The notes: generated by a model from the sequence alone, not told the origin. DNA of 64,000 bases from Rhodospirillales bacterium (GCA_021775095.1 JAJFII010000047.1:1-64000), one strand, 5' to 3'. Shown: positions 40,317-50,146, counted from the stretch's first letter. Made by a program: numbers and translations.

Positions 40317-41213
40317 ATGAATATGGCAACCGACAACCTCCGTGCCGCCGCCTTTATGAGCCTGAGTATGGCCGGGTTTGTGCTGAACGATACCTTGATG
40401 AAAATCACGTCGGAAGACCTCAGCCTGTTTCAGTCGATTTTCCTGCGGGGGATATTTGCAACATCGCTTATTGGCCTGATGGCGTGGTATCAAAAAGCCC
40501 TGTTTGTTGTTATTTCGAAACCGGATTGTATAATTATGGGGGTGCGGCTGGTTGGTGAAATTGGTGGTACCGTCTGTTTTTTGACGGCCTTGTTCAACAT
40601 GCCCATCGCCAATGCGACGGCCATCCTGCAAGCCCTGCCCCTGGCCATTACCTTGGCGTCGGCGGTGTTTTTGAAAGAACAGGTCGGGTGGCGACGTTAC
40701 ACCGCCATTGCCATTGGTTTTATCGGTGTTTTAATCGTTATTCGCCCCGGATCGGAGGGTTTTAATGACTATTCCTTCTGGGCCATTGGTGCGGTAATTT
40801 TTATTGTGATACGCGATTTGGTGACCCGCAAATTGTCGACCACCGTGCCGTCAATGTTTGTTGCCTTCACGACCGCCCTCGGCATTACCTGCGCCGGTGC
40901 CCTGATGAGCCCGCTCACGGTATGGCATCCGGTCGAAGCCGGCCACATCGGTATGCTGGCGATCGCCGCCCTGTTCCTGATTATTGGGTATCTGTTCAGC
41001 GTCATGACCATGCGCGTCGGTGACGTTAGTTTTGCGTCGCCATTTCGCTATACCAACCTGTTGTGGGCTTTGCTCATCGGATTTGTGATTTTTAACGACC
41101 CCCTGGACAGCTGGACCCTGACGGGCAGTCTGATCATCGTTGGTACAGGGCTTTATGCCTTTTATCGCGAACGCCGACGGCTGCGCGCCTCGGGGCGGGT
41201 CATGCTGTCATGA
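40317..41213 (+). CDS. EamA/DMT-superfamily transporter
   Basis: This 298-aa inner-membrane protein has ten hydrophobic helices arranged as two EamA repeats (first starting AAAFMSLSMAGFVLNDTL, second FWAIGAVIFIVIRDLVTRKL). The first-repeat end has LPLAITLASAVFLKEQVGWRRYTAIAIGFIGVL-type features in parts. The start is set at the ATG at 40317, which gives a short N-terminus before helix one. The longer frame to 40236 adds an improbable non-hydrophobic leader. The substrate is unknown; relatives export metabolites or amino acids. The gene stands alone. Confidence 0.87.
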   Translation: MNMATDNLRAAAFMSLSMAGFVLNDTLMKITSEDLSLFQSIFLRGIFATSLIGLMAWYQKALFVVISKPDCIIMGVRLVGEIGGTVCFLTALFNMPIANATAILQALPLAITLASAVFLKEQVGWRRYTAIAIGFIGVLIVIRPGSEGFNDYSFWAIGAVIFIVIRDLVTRKLSTTVPSMFVAFTTALGITCAGALMSPLTVWHPVEAGHIGMLAIAALFLIIGYLFSVMTMRVGDVSFASPFRYTNLLWALLIGFVIFNDPLDSWTLTGSLIIVGTGLYAFYRERRRLRASGRVMLS

Positions 41214-41262
41214 GACGCCTTGACTTCTGATTATAAACGGCGCAATGATCCGAAATAAGTCC

Positions 41263-41286
41263 TTAAGGTCATTACATTGACCTTAA
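41263..41286. promoter_or_regulatory. Perfect 9-bp inverted repeat, operator candidate
   Basis: TTAAGGTCA at 41263-41271 is the exact inverse of TGACCTTAA at 41278-41286, with a 6-nt spacer. The centre lies about 48 bp upstream of the ATPase start at 41323, a position suited to repression. No regulator gene is next to it. Confidence 0.6.
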
Positions 41287-41322
41287 AATTGAGTAAGTCC
41301 GGCGGAAAGGGTCGTCACACGC

Positions 41323-42735
41323 ATGCATACCATTGCAGACAACGACTTGTTTCATCGACTGGCTTTTGATAACCCCTGGTGGGAATTAAAGGCCGATACC
41401 AAAATCCAGTTCAGAAATCCTCCCAAACGAATTTATTACAAGTCCTTCTATAAACGCCTGACCGGCAGCAAATCAGGCCAGATTCTGGCCCTCGCGGGGC
41501 CCTTGCGCGCTGGCAAAACGGTGATGTTGCGACAGGCCGTTTCAGGTTTGATCGAGCAGGGTGTGAAACCGACCAGCGTGTTTTATTGTAACATGACGGT
41601 GCCCAGTTACACGGCGACCGATGTGGCAACCCTGTTTGAAATGTTCTGTCGGCGTTATCGCCATGGCCCCGAGGCGGAATTATATATCCTTTATGACGAA
41701 ATTCAGTACGTCAAGGATTGGGAAAAGGCGCTCATCAAACTTTCGAAACTGCGGCCCAACGCACGTATTGTTGCGGCGGTTTCTTCCGGTGCGCCGGCCA
41801 AAACCACCGGTCAGAAGAGCCACGATGGACAGATCACTACCCATGTTTTGCCACCCCTGACTTTTTTGGAGTTTTTGCGGTTTCGCGATTCGGAGCGCGC
41901 TTTGTTTGGTGACCTGTCCGAAAAGAGTGACACCAAAATGGCGCTCAGGGCCAACGCATTACCTGCCCTCAACACGGAATTTTATCGATACATCAATTTC
42001 GGCGGCTTTTTAGAAGGCATTGTCATGTCAAAGGAAGGCACACCGGCACCGACCTTTATCCGCGACGGCGTTGCTGATCGGGTTTTGCACAAAGATTTGG
42101 CCAGCCTGAACGGCATTAACGATGCCCAGGAATTGAACCGGTTATTTGGTGTTCTGGCCTTTAATACGGCCCGGGAAGTGACCATCGACGACCTGGCCAA
42201 ATCTGTGGGGATCGCCAAAAACACCCTGCGTAAATATCTCGATTATTTGGAATCGGCGTTTCTTATCCGCCGCCTGCCCCGTGTCGACCGCGACGCCAAA
42301 CGATTTCAGCGCGCCGTTTCCTTTAAGGTCTATCTGACAGCACCGTGTTTGTATGCGGCGCTTTTTGCGCCGGTTGCCAAGGACGATCAATTTTTTCACC
42401 GGCTGGCAGAAACCGCCCTGGTCGGACAATGGCTCGGCACCCCGGAAATGGCCAATCTGGCTTACGCCAGTTGGCGCGGCGGCAGCATTGATTTGCTGAT
42501 CATGAACCCCGACACCGGCAAACCCGATCACGCCTACGAACTTGACTGGAATAACAGATATGGAAAACCCGGCAAAGGCCCGGAAGAACTTGTCAATTTT
42601 GTCGAAGGTACCAACCGTAAGGCCGAAACCTATATCCTGACCGGCGGCATTGCCCGTCCGGCGTCCATGCGTGGAATCAACATTACCCTGGCCCCCATGG
42701 CCCTATATGCCTATTGGCTTGAGCGCCATCATTAA
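41323..42735 (+). CDS. AAA-type ATPase with DUF4143-like C-terminal region
   Basis: This 470-aa protein has the P-loop LALAGPLRAGKTVMLRQAV and the Walker B ELYILYDEIQYVKDWE. A winged-helix segment follows (TIDDLAKSVGIAKNTLRKYL, DYLESAFLIRRLPR). The C-terminal region (GSIDLLIMNPDTGK, YELDWNNRYGK) corresponds to the nuclease-like DUF4143 part, but Asp replaces the usual Lys of the E-x-K motif, so cleavage activity may be lost. The function of this family is not settled; members are often patchily distributed and may be horizontally transferred. It sits alone behind a palindromic operator candidate, with about 200 bp of non-coding DNA after it. Confidence 0.82.
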   Translation: MHTIADNDLFHRLAFDNPWWELKADTKIQFRNPPKRIYYKSFYKRLTGSKSGQILALAGPLRAGKTVMLRQAVSGLIEQGVKPTSVFYCNMTVPSYTATDVATLFEMFCRRYRHGPEAELYILYDEIQYVKDWEKALIKLSKLRPNARIVAAVSSGAPAKTTGQKSHDGQITTHVLPPLTFLEFLRFRDSERALFGDLSEKSDTKMALRANALPALNTEFYRYINFGGFLEGIVMSKEGTPAPTFIRDGVADRVLHKDLASLNGINDAQELNRLFGVLAFNTAREVTIDDLAKSVGIAKNTLRKYLDYLESAFLIRRLPRVDRDAKRFQRAVSFKVYLTAPCLYAALFAPVAKDDQFFHRLAETALVGQWLGTPEMANLAYASWRGGSIDLLIMNPDTGKPDHAYELDWNNRYGKPGKGPEELVNFVEGTNRKAETYILTGGIARPASMRGINITLAPMALYAYWLERHH

Positions 42736-42938
42736 AAAAAATCGATTCCTTTCAATGAGTTATGAGATAATTCCCTAATTTTTGACATTCAGAGATGTTG
42801 TAAGGTTTGCTTCAGCCTTTTCCAGTATGTTTATGCCTAGACGATTCGCTACTTCTTTTAGCTGCATTAGCGCATGGCGTTGCCTTTAATTTTGTCGCCC
42901 CTATGCAGCCCAAATGACTTAAAACTCAGACGGAACCA

Positions 42939-43721
42939 ATGAAACCAAGAGAAATAATCCAAACCTTATTTGCAACTGCGTTTGCGGCCCTGATGATAGC
43001 CGTGCCGGTTACCGCCTATGCAGCTGCCGAATGTGGCGACATCCCTCAACTCAAAGCGTGGGGCGGCATGACAAATGCCCGGGTCGAGCGTTATGTCGAC
43101 CGCAAATTGAAAGGCGATTGGCAGCCCTATGTTGACCATCTGGCCGCCCAGCTGGAGAGCGTTAAAACCATTCAGGCATCCGGGGCGTCGGCGAAAATAC
43201 GCTACAAGGACAAATCAATAAAGCTCACGGGCAAAACCCTGGATTCTTATGTGAAAGCCTCGGAAAAACGGTATCAGGTGGTTTCCTGTCTGGCGGATCA
43301 GGCGACCGGTGTCCTCGCTGCCAGCCTCAACGATTTCTCCACAGCTGCCGGCGGTGCCACGGACGAAGCCAGTGAACAGGAAATTTCAACAGATAAAGGA
43401 GTTCCAGAGCTCCAGAAGTCGGCCATTCCCGCCGGCGCTCTTAAACTCAACATTGCGACGTCATGTGAAAACGGCAATGCCATTTTTAAGGTGACCAATC
43501 GCGGCGGTGCTTGGCCCAAATCCAGCACCTTCGGTATTTATCGTATGGGCAGTGGTGACAAACAGGTTGTCAGTTCGCGCCGCATGCGACTGAAGGCCAA
43601 CCAGACATCGACCTTTCGGATAAAGGCCTCGAAAAACCCAACGGGACAATTGGGCCTGTTCGTCGATCCGTCCTGGTACAAACGGGGTTTCGACTACGAC
43701 GCAACGGTACGCTGCCGCTAA
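42939..43721 (+). CDS. Secreted hypothetical protein
   Basis: This 260-aa protein has a Sec signal peptide (TLFATAFAALMIAVPVTAYA, cleavage near AYA-AAE). The mature N-terminal half (residues about 30-130) is helical and basic and contains two cysteines (ECGDIP and VSCLAD). After a Ser/Ala/Glu linker, residues about 165-260 look like an immunoglobulin-like or CARDB-like beta domain (LNIATSCENGNAIFKVTNRG, RLKANQTSTFRIKASKN), ending in ATVRCR. I do not recognise a family for the N-terminal half. It is likely periplasmic or exported. There is no operon partner, and a 203-bp gap lies before it. Confidence 0.65.
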   Translation: MKPREIIQTLFATAFAALMIAVPVTAYAAAECGDIPQLKAWGGMTNARVERYVDRKLKGDWQPYVDHLAAQLESVKTIQASGASAKIRYKDKSIKLTGKTLDSYVKASEKRYQVVSCLADQATGVLAASLNDFSTAAGGATDEASEQEISTDKGVPELQKSAIPAGALKLNIATSCENGNAIFKVTNRGGAWPKSSTFGIYRMGSGDKQVVSSRRMRLKANQTSTFRIKASKNPTGQLGLFVDPSWYKRGFDYDATVRCR

Positions 43722-43767
43722 CGCGCCCTATGCGCCCGCAGATGTGCGAGCTCTTTTTTGTTTATTC

Positions 43768-43783
43768 TGTGATCCCAATCACA
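43768..43783. promoter_or_regulatory. CRP/FNR-family-like binding site (TGTGA-N6-TCACA)
   Basis: TGTGA at 43768-43772 and TCACA at 43779-43783, with flanking C and G, form a perfect inverted repeat with the exact spacing of the CRP consensus. It lies about 190 bp before the next gene start at 43966, with a 17-bp tandem duplication in between. Confidence 0.6.
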
Positions 43784-43802
43784 GACCGCGCGTTGCCGAC
43801 AC

Positions 43803-43836
43803 GCTAGTTTGGCTTATCAGCTAGTTTGGCTTATCA
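43803..43836 (+). repeat. Exact 17-bp tandem duplication
   Basis: GCTAGTTTGGCTTATCA occurs at 43803-43819 and immediately again at 43820-43836 without mismatch. It lies in the leader of the gene at 43966 and just after a CRP-like palindrome. It may be a recent slippage duplication. Confidence 0.85.
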
Positions 43837-43965
43837 AAAGCAAAAACCGATCAACAACTCGGTCCTCGAAACGGCAAACCGCTCGGAAACGACGGGACGC
43901 AAAGCAACCGGCCTAAATTTCATCCATTGAAACAAGGCAGCGGATCCTCCGATAAGGACAATACG

Positions 43966-44430
43966 ATGATTACATTCAGGAAGTCTCAAGCCTTTCAAAA
44001 CCCCCAGGTAAGCCGCCGTTCGCTTATCATCTTGGTTCTGGTGGTCGGCTTGCCGCTGGTGCTAATTGGTGCGGCCCGGCTGTTTTCAACGTCCCTGGCG
44101 AAGGCAGATGTTATGGAAGTGGCGCGCGCAGTTCTTGAAGAACATGTCCGTCGAAATCCACCCAACCGAGAGTGGAAAATGACAGCGACGCGGATTTCGG
44201 ACGACGACAATCTGGAGATGGATGTTGAAGTGGTTAATTACGATCAAGCGCAGTTCATCTTGTCCCGGACCGGCAGAATTCGCCATTCTTATATGAAGCT
44301 CGCCTGTCCAGATTTCGGTGCCGAGGTCTATCGCCAGTTACCAAAAAACGAAACCATATGGATCCAGCTTCATTACAATGGATCACCCATCGTCAGAGGC
44401 GCCTGTCCGTTGGCAAAATCACTTTTTTGA
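43966..44430 (+). CDS. Hypothetical single-pass membrane protein
   Basis: This 154-aa protein has one membrane helix near the N-terminus (residues about 18-38, SLIILVLVVGLPLVLIGAAR). A short soluble domain follows (KADVMEVARAVLEEHVRRNP, RISDDDNLEMDVEVVNYDQA, MKLACPDFGAEVY, GACPLAKSLF). The start is the ATG at 43966, with AAGGACAA upstream. An earlier TTG at 43927 is less likely. Two cysteines lie in the C-terminal part. No known family is evident. It is tail-to-tail with argG, separated by only 13 bp. A possible CRP-like site and a tandem repeat lie in its leader. Confidence 0.6.
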   Translation: MITFRKSQAFQNPQVSRRSLIILVLVVGLPLVLIGAARLFSTSLAKADVMEVARAVLEEHVRRNPPNREWKMTATRISDDDNLEMDVEVVNYDQAQFILSRTGRIRHSYMKLACPDFGAEVYRQLPKNETIWIQLHYNGSPIVRGACPLAKSLF

Positions 44431-44443
44431 CGGAAACGCCGCC

Positions 44444-45640
44444 CTATTTGCCGAGCCGCAGGCGCAGGGCATTGAGCTTAATAAACCCTTCCGCGTCCCG
44501 CTGATCGTAAACGTCGTCTTCTTCGAAGGTGACAATGTCTTCATCGTACAGGCTGTTTGGAGATTTCCGCCCGGTCACCATGACGTTGCCTTTGTAGAGT
44601 TTGAGGCGCACGGTTCCTGTTACACGCTCGCTGGCTGTGTCGATAAGCGCCTGCAGCATCTCGCGTTCCGGGGCAAACCAGAATCCGTTATAAACCAGCT
44701 CCGCATACTTGGGCATGATTTCATCCTTTTGATGCATGGCACCGCGATCCAGGGTCAAACTTTCGACGGCGCGACGGGCATGGAACAAAACCGTGCCGCC
44801 CGGTGTTTCATAAATGCCCCGTGATTTCATGCCAATAAATCGGTTTTCCACAATATCCAAAATACCGATACCATTGTCGCCACCCAATTTATTCAATTTT
44901 GCCAGTAATTCGGCGGGCGACAGCTTTTCTCCATTTATCGCCGTCGGATCGCCTTTTTCAAAATCGATGGTAATTTCCGTTACCACGTCAGGTGCATCCC
45001 AAGGCGGCACCAGGCGCGTGTATATATTGTCCTCGGCACCGATCCAGGGATCTTCCAGGACTTTTCCTTCCGATGAAATGTGCAACAGATTAGCGTCCTG
45101 CGAATAGGGCGCTTCTCCGCGTTTGTCCCTAGGTACGGGAATTTGATGCTTTTCGGCAAAGTCGATGAGTTTGCTGCGGCTGGTTAAATCCCATTCGCGC
45201 CAGGGGGCAATAATTTTAATAGCCGAATTGCAGGCATAATATCCCAGCTCAAACCGCACCTGGTCGTTGCCCTTGCCGGTCGCACCATGGGAAACGGCGT
45301 CGGCGCCGACTTGCCGGGCGATTTCGATTTGCCGTTTGGCGATAAGTGGCCGGGCAATGGCCGTACCCAAAAGATAAGTCCCCTCATAGAGGGCATTGGC
45401 GCGAAACATCGGAAAGACATAGTCGCGCACGAACTCCTCGCGCAGGTCTTCAATAAAAATGTCCTTAATACCCATCATTTCGGCTTTTTGGCGGGCCGGT
45501 TCCAGTTCTTCACCCTGGCCCAGGTCGGCCGTAAAGGTAACAACTTCGCACTTATAGGTGTCTTGTAACCAGCGCAGAATGACGGATGTATCGAGGCCTC
45601 CAGAATAGGCGAGAACGACTTTTTTAATGGCTTCGGGCAT
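44444..45640 (-). CDS. argG: Argininosuccinate synthase
   Basis: This 398-aa cytoplasmic enzyme condenses citrulline and aspartate with ATP to argininosuccinate, in arginine biosynthesis. The PP-loop [16 protein letters not shown] is at the N-terminus, and [15 protein letters not shown] is the second ATP/citrulline signature. Further family segments are [19 protein letters not shown] and [10 protein letters not shown]. Length is the usual 395-400. The gene appears monocistronic here and is divergent from the D-threonine-aldolase-like gene, with a 117-bp gap. The other arg genes are not in the window. Confidence 0.97.
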   Translation of the reverse strand: MPEAIKKVVLAYSGGLDTSVILRWLQDTYKCEVVTFTADLGQGEELEPARQKAEMMGIKDIFIEDLREEFVRDYVFPMFRANALYEGTYLLGTAIARPLIAKRQIEIARQVGADAVSHGATGKGNDQVRFELGYYACNSAIKIIAPWREWDLTSRSKLIDFAEKHQIPVPRDKRGEAPYSQDANLLHISSEGKVLEDPWIGAEDNIYTRLVPPWDAPDVVTEITIDFEKGDPTAINGEKLSPAELLAKLNKLGGDNGIGILDIVENRFIGMKSRGIYETPGGTVLFHARRAVESLTLDRGAMHQKDEIMPKYAELVYNGFWFAPEREMLQALIDTASERVTGTVRLKLYKGNVMVTGRKSPNSLYDEDIVTFEEDDVYDQRDAEGFIKLNALRLRLGK

Positions 45641-45757
45641 ACGGGAGAAATCCTATCTGCATCAGTTTGGGAGGAACGGGGCGCAGTATAATAAAATGTG
45701 CGGCTGGGGCAAGGACCGGTCTTGTCAATTGACGGCTTGCATACGTATAAGGTTTTT

Positions 45758-46882
45758 ATGAGCTTTTCAGATATTCAGACCCCGGCGTTGATTTTGGACA
45801 TATCCAAAGTTAAATCCAACATTTCACGCATGACGTCCCATATCAAATCCTTAGGTGTCGACCTGAGGCCCCATCTCAAGACGTCAAAATCCATCGACGT
45901 GGCACGCTTGGCAGTAACTGGCAATTTTGGCGGCATTACCGTATCGACATTGCGCGAAGCGGAATATTTTGCAGAACGGGGATTTGTCGACATTACGCTG
46001 GCCGTTTGTTTGGTACCGTCCAAACTGGATCGGGCCGCCGCGCTCACTGCCCGGGGGGTCAATCTCAAGATCCTGATTGATCATCCGACCCTGGCCCGGG
46101 CCCTTGCAGAACATTCCGGTGATCACCAGGTGCTCATTGAAATCGACTGTGGAGAACATCGAACGGGGCTCGCCTGGCAGGCACCGGAATTATTGGAGAT
46201 TGCACGCCTATTGGACGGCGCAGCGAACGTCCAGTGCGCCGGCGTTTTAACCCACGCCGGCCATTCCTATGGCTGTCGCAGTGCCGGCGAAATGACAGCA
46301 CTTGCCGAGATTGAGCGCACCGCCGTGGTTGGTGCCGCTGGTCGGCTGCGGGAAATCGGTATCACCAGTTCGATTGTTAGCGTCGGCTCGACGCCGACGG
46401 CAGTCTTTGCCAGTGACTTGACGGGGGTAACCGAGGCCCGGCCGGGGGTCTATATGTTTGGCGATCTTTTCCAGGCGGGAATTGGCTCCTGTGGCATTGA
46501 TGACGTGGCCTTAAGCGTCCTGTCAACGGTGATCGCCCATCAGGAAAAACAGAATATATTGGTCATTGATGCCGGTGGACTGGCCCTTTCCAAAGACCGT
46601 TCAACCCAGTCGCTTGCGCACGATTGTGGCTATGGCCTGGTTTGTTCAGCCCACTCAGGCAAGCCGTTTCCGGGCTGGACCGTCGGCGCGGTTCATCAGG
46701 AACACGGGCAAATCATTAGCCAAAATCCCATCGATTTTTCGAACCACCCGATCGGCTCTCAGGTCCGGATTCTGCCCAACCACGTGTGTATGACGGCCGC
46801 AGCCCATGAGCAGTATCATGTCATCGATGGCAGCGATCCCCATGCACCCATGGAAATGTGGCCGCGCTGCAATGGCTGGTAA
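45758..46882 (+). CDS. D-threonine aldolase / D-serine dehydratase-like PLP enzyme
   Basis: This 374-aa fold-type III PLP protein has an alanine-racemase-like barrel. The PLP lysine lies in LRPHLKTSKSIDVARL near the N-terminus. The C-terminal DSD1-like beta domain ends with the metal pair His-x-Cys in LPNHVCMTAAAHEQYHVIDG, typical of zinc- or divalent-cation-dependent D-threonine aldolases and D-serine deaminases. It cleaves or dehydrates a D-beta-hydroxyamino acid. The start is the ATG at 45758, with AAGG upstream. An earlier frame to 45698 is unsupported. The gene converges on the histidine kinase gene with a 32-bp gap. Confidence 0.9.
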   Translation: MSFSDIQTPALILDISKVKSNISRMTSHIKSLGVDLRPHLKTSKSIDVARLAVTGNFGGITVSTLREAEYFAERGFVDITLAVCLVPSKLDRAAALTARGVNLKILIDHPTLARALAEHSGDHQVLIEIDCGEHRTGLAWQAPELLEIARLLDGAANVQCAGVLTHAGHSYGCRSAGEMTALAEIERTAVVGAAGRLREIGITSSIVSVGSTPTAVFASDLTGVTEARPGVYMFGDLFQAGIGSCGIDDVALSVLSTVIAHQEKQNILVIDAGGLALSKDRSTQSLAHDCGYGLVCSAHSGKPFPGWTVGAVHQEHGQIISQNPIDFSNHPIGSQVRILPNHVCMTAAAHEQYHVIDGSDPHAPMEMWPRCNGW

Positions 46883-46914
46883 GGCGATCGCGTGATCCTC
46901 TGGCGTGCCGATGG

Positions 46915-48420
46915 TCACGCCAGGGGAAGGGAAAACTGAAAAGTCGAGCCTTTCCCGGCCTGGCTTTTGACATGGATGCTGCCGCCACATTTTTTGACCA
47001 ATGCGCAACACAAGTGGAGGCCCAGGCCACTTCCAACTTCACCATCGGTGCCAGGTGTCGATTTGCCGGCGTTAATTTCAAACAGGGTGATGATGCGGTC
47101 TTTGCATATACCGATACCCGTATCCGAGATGCTGATCCACATCCACTCATTGTCCGCATCGGCGGAAACCGAGACCTGACCACCGTCCGGGGTAAATTTA
47201 AGGGCGTTATGGACCAGGTTTCGAAGCACCGTATGGGCCATATTTTCATCTGTCAGAACCGGTGCCTTGGGTAAAACGCCCGTGCGCAGGCGAATATTCT
47301 TTTCCTTGGCGACGGCACCATACAAAGCAAAGGTCGAGCGCACCAGAGGTTCGAGCGGCAGGACTTCCGGGTTAAAGATCGTTGCGTTTTGCTGCAGGAG
47401 GGACCATTCCAGCAAATTTTCCAATAATTTAAATAAATTCTGACCTTCCTGATGCAGCGATAGGTGCAGGTGTGCAACTTCGTCATCATCCAATTGGTTG
47501 TCGCGATTTGCCAGCAGTTCGGTTACGCTGACAAGACTGGCGAACGGTCCGCGCAGATCATGGGCGATAATCGAAAAAAGTTTATCCTTTTCGGCGTTAA
47601 GAACTTCCAGTTCCCGGCGCGCCCTGTCCATCTTTTTGGCCTGGGAAACCAGTGTTTCAGCCTGGTTTTCCAGGCGTTCTTCCCGGTCGCGCAGTTCAAG
47701 CACCTGGCGGCGCAGCATCTCTTCATTTTTTATCAATTTGGTTTCATTGGACTTTAGTTTGGTAATATCGGTCTGGGTGGTGATATGACCATATCCGGGC
47801 ACATAATACCGCCGCACGAATAAGATTGTGCCCGATGCCGTGGTTACCGTCACGTCGCCGGCATCCCGTTCACCGATAATCTTTTGATATTGGTCCTGGG
47901 CGATGACATCCGGATCACCGCTGCCATAGGTTCCCAATTGGGCCTGATAAAATATGCAGGCAAACAACGAGGTCCCCGATTGCATCAGGCGATCGGGATA
48001 TCCCATGAATTCCTGGTATTTTTTGTTGCAGGCGAGCAACTGGTTTTGTTCATTCCAGATGACAAAACCCTGGTCAATCAGGTCGAGGGCGATTTCCAGG
48101 TGTAGGGACGGTTCGGAAGCCTCAAGGTGTCGGTCCTTTTGATTCGCTTCCGCCGTTAGGCGCGAAAGGCCAAATCCGATGGTCATCAAGCCGCTTGTCG
48201 ACGCCGCTAGGGCAAGCCCATGAGGCCAAGCCGCCCATCCCAGGTTGTCCAGCAGCAATAGGCCAAACCCGGCGAGCAGCAATACAAAACCCGTCGCCAG
48301 GCCATAGCGGCAGATCCGACCGCTTGCCAAAACCCGTCCGTCACGAAAAACAAGGATTATCAGGCCAACAACACTCAGTGTTTGCAGACTATACAAGAGG
48401 GTATCAATTGTTGGCGGCAT
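46915..48420 (-). CDS. Membrane histidine kinase with PAS domain (orphan)
   Basis: This 501-aa sensor kinase has an N-terminal membrane region of about three helices (LQTLSVVGLIILVFRDG, GFVLLLAGFGLLLLDNLG). A PAS domain follows (GFVIWNEQNQLLACNKKYQEF), then a coiled coil (EEMLRRQVLELRDREERLEN). The HisKA domain has its phosphoacceptor in FSIIAHDLRGPFASL, and HATPase motifs include LRNLVHNALKFTP, ISISDTGIGI and GSGLGLHLCC. No periplasmic sensor domain is evident, so it probably senses through the membrane part or PAS. No response regulator gene is adjacent, so the partner is encoded elsewhere. Confidence 0.93.
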   Translation of the reverse strand: MPPTIDTLLYSLQTLSVVGLIILVFRDGRVLASGRICRYGLATGFVLLLAGFGLLLLDNLGWAAWPHGLALAASTSGLMTIGFGLSRLTAEANQKDRHLEASEPSLHLEIALDLIDQGFVIWNEQNQLLACNKKYQEFMGYPDRLMQSGTSLFACIFYQAQLGTYGSGDPDVIAQDQYQKIIGERDAGDVTVTTASGTILFVRRYYVPGYGHITTQTDITKLKSNETKLIKNEEMLRRQVLELRDREERLENQAETLVSQAKKMDRARRELEVLNAEKDKLFSIIAHDLRGPFASLVSVTELLANRDNQLDDDEVAHLHLSLHQEGQNLFKLLENLLEWSLLQQNATIFNPEVLPLEPLVRSTFALYGAVAKEKNIRLRTGVLPKAPVLTDENMAHTVLRNLVHNALKFTPDGGQVSVSADADNEWMWISISDTGIGICKDRIITLFEINAGKSTPGTDGEVGSGLGLHLCCALVKKCGGSIHVKSQAGKGSTFQFSLPLA

Positions 48421-48463
48421 AGGACGATTCCCGGGGCCGGTGCGCAGACAATGCGCTTGGCGG

Positions 48464-49555
48464 TTATCCGACCGCAGCGCGCGGCGATTTTTTCAGGCGT
48501 TCGCTTTCCGATTTCAACTGTCCGCAGGCCGCCATGATATCGCGTCCCCGGGGAACCCGTATGGGTGCCGAATACCCGCCGTCCAGGAGGATTTCGGAAA
48601 ATCGTTTAATGGTCTCGGGTTTTGAGCAATGATAGTTGGAGCCGGGCCAGGGATTGAACGGAATCAAATTAAATTTGGCTGGAATTCCCTTAACCAACTT
48701 GAGCAATTCCCGGGCGTCGGTTTCACTGTCATTGATACCGTCGAGCATCACATACTCAAAGGTAATGCGGCGCGCGTTGTTTGACGCCGGATAGGTACGG
48801 CAGGCGTTGAGCAGTTCGTGAAGGGGGTACTTTTTGTTGATCGGCACCAGCACTTCGCGCAGGTCGTCGCGTACGGCATGCAGGCTGATCGCCAGATTGA
48901 CCCCCAATTCGGTGCCGCATCGCTCGATTTCAGGTACCACGCCTGAGGTCGACAGGGTTATTCGGCGTTTGGACAGGGCAATGCCTTCACCATCCATGAT
49001 AATTTTAAGCGCTGTTGCCACATTCTCATAGTTGAACAGGGGCTCGCCCATGCCCATCATGACAATATTGGAGATCATCCGACCGCCGTCCTGGGGGGTT
49101 GGCCATTCGTTGTAGGAATCCCGCGCCAGCATGAACTGGCCGACAATTTCGGCTGGGGTCAGATTGCGTACCAGGCGTTGGGTTCCGGTGTGGCAGAAGG
49201 TACAGGTCAGGGTGCAACCGACCTGCGAGGACATGCAGATGGCACCCCGATCGTCCTCCGGGATATAAACGGTTTCGGCTTCGTTCCCATCTTCAAACTT
49301 GACCAGCCATTTGCGGGTCCGGTCCGATGAGGTCTGCTCCAGTCCGACTTCCGGTTTGCGAACCTCGTAGGCCGCATGGAGTTTTTCGCGCAGCGGTTTG
49401 CCGATGCTTGTCATCAGGTCAAAATCGGTAACACCTTGATGGTAGATCCAATGCCACAGTTGTTTGGCGCGGAACGGTTTTTCATCGATCAGGGTTAACT
49501 CGGCCGCCAATTGTTCGCGGCTCAGTCCAACCAAATTTTTATGTGTATCCGTCAT
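48464..49555 (-). CDS. rlmN: Dual-specificity RNA methyltransferase RlmN (23S rRNA A2503, tRNA A37)
   Basis: This 363-aa radical SAM enzyme makes 2-methyladenosine. The iron-sulfur motif C-x3-C-x2-C is in [14 protein letters not shown]. The SAM loop follows ([14 protein letters not shown]), then [17 protein letters not shown]. The methyl-carrying C-terminal cysteine is in IMAACGQL. The N-terminal accessory domain begins [16 protein letters not shown]. Length is normal. The gene lies between a histidine kinase and an IalB-like gene on the same strand, with no obvious operon link. Confidence 0.96.
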   Translation of the reverse strand: MTDTHKNLVGLSREQLAAELTLIDEKPFRAKQLWHWIYHQGVTDFDLMTSIGKPLREKLHAAYEVRKPEVGLEQTSSDRTRKWLVKFEDGNEAETVYIPEDDRGAICMSSQVGCTLTCTFCHTGTQRLVRNLTPAEIVGQFMLARDSYNEWPTPQDGGRMISNIVMMGMGEPLFNYENVATALKIIMDGEGIALSKRRITLSTSGVVPEIERCGTELGVNLAISLHAVRDDLREVLVPINKKYPLHELLNACRTYPASNNARRITFEYVMLDGINDSETDARELLKLVKGIPAKFNLIPFNPWPGSNYHCSKPETIKRFSEILLDGGYSAPIRVPRGRDIMAACGQLKSESERLKKSPRAAVG

Positions 49556-49630
49556 CTTAAGGCGTCATATGGCACCTTGTGCGCCCCGGCAAAAGGAAAA
49601 AATGAAAAAATTTATACCGGCCGGCGATAT

Positions 49631-50146
49631 TCAGACCTTACAGGCCGCGCTTATCGCCTTGTAGGCGGCAGTAAACCCTTTGAGGGAATAGGTGTCTGTC
49701 GTCTCGGTATCGCGCAAGGATGTACCTTTTACGGTCATCCCGGCACCCCGTATCATGGCCTTTACCAGAGCATCGTCGGTTTTTGAATCATAGGCGAACG
49801 CAGTGCTTCCGGCGACGAACAGTTTGGTGCTGTCCTTGCCGATGATAATTTCAACTTCACTGTCTTTTTTATAGGTATATCCCGCCTCTATGCTGATCAC
49901 GTTAGTGCTCTTTTCGGCCGGGCGATGGGTGACAATCATATAGGTTATACCGCGTTTGTTATAATTGCCGCGGGCTTTTGTGGCTTCAGAGGCCATGTAA
50001 CAGATCAGGTTTTTGCCTTCCCGTTCGGTGAAGGCGTCCCAGGCACCAAAATTGCCCAAAGGTTGCTCTGCACGGATGTCATGGGCGACCCCGACAAGGG
50101 CGGCGAGCACGGCGAAAAGAGTAAGATTTTTCTGTAGGGGTTTCAT
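49631..50146 (-). CDS. Invasion-associated locus B (IalB)-like periplasmic protein
   Basis: This 171-aa secreted protein has a signal peptide ending near DIRA-EQPL. The mature chain follows the IalB pattern: FGAWDAFTEREGKNLICYMA at the start, YMIVTHRPAEKSTNVISI, and a C-terminal YSLKGFTAAYKAISAACKV with a second cysteine likely disulfide-bonded to the first. IalB-family proteins are widespread and small in alphaproteobacteria, mostly of unknown role. It is likely a single gene. Confidence 0.7.
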   Translation of the reverse strand: MKPLQKNLTLFAVLAALVGVAHDIRAEQPLGNFGAWDAFTEREGKNLICYMASEATKARGNYNKRGITYMIVTHRPAEKSTNVISIEAGYTYKKDSEVEIIIGKDSTKLFVAGSTAFAYDSKTDDALVKAMIRGAGMTVKGTSLRDTETTDTYSLKGFTAAYKAISAACKV

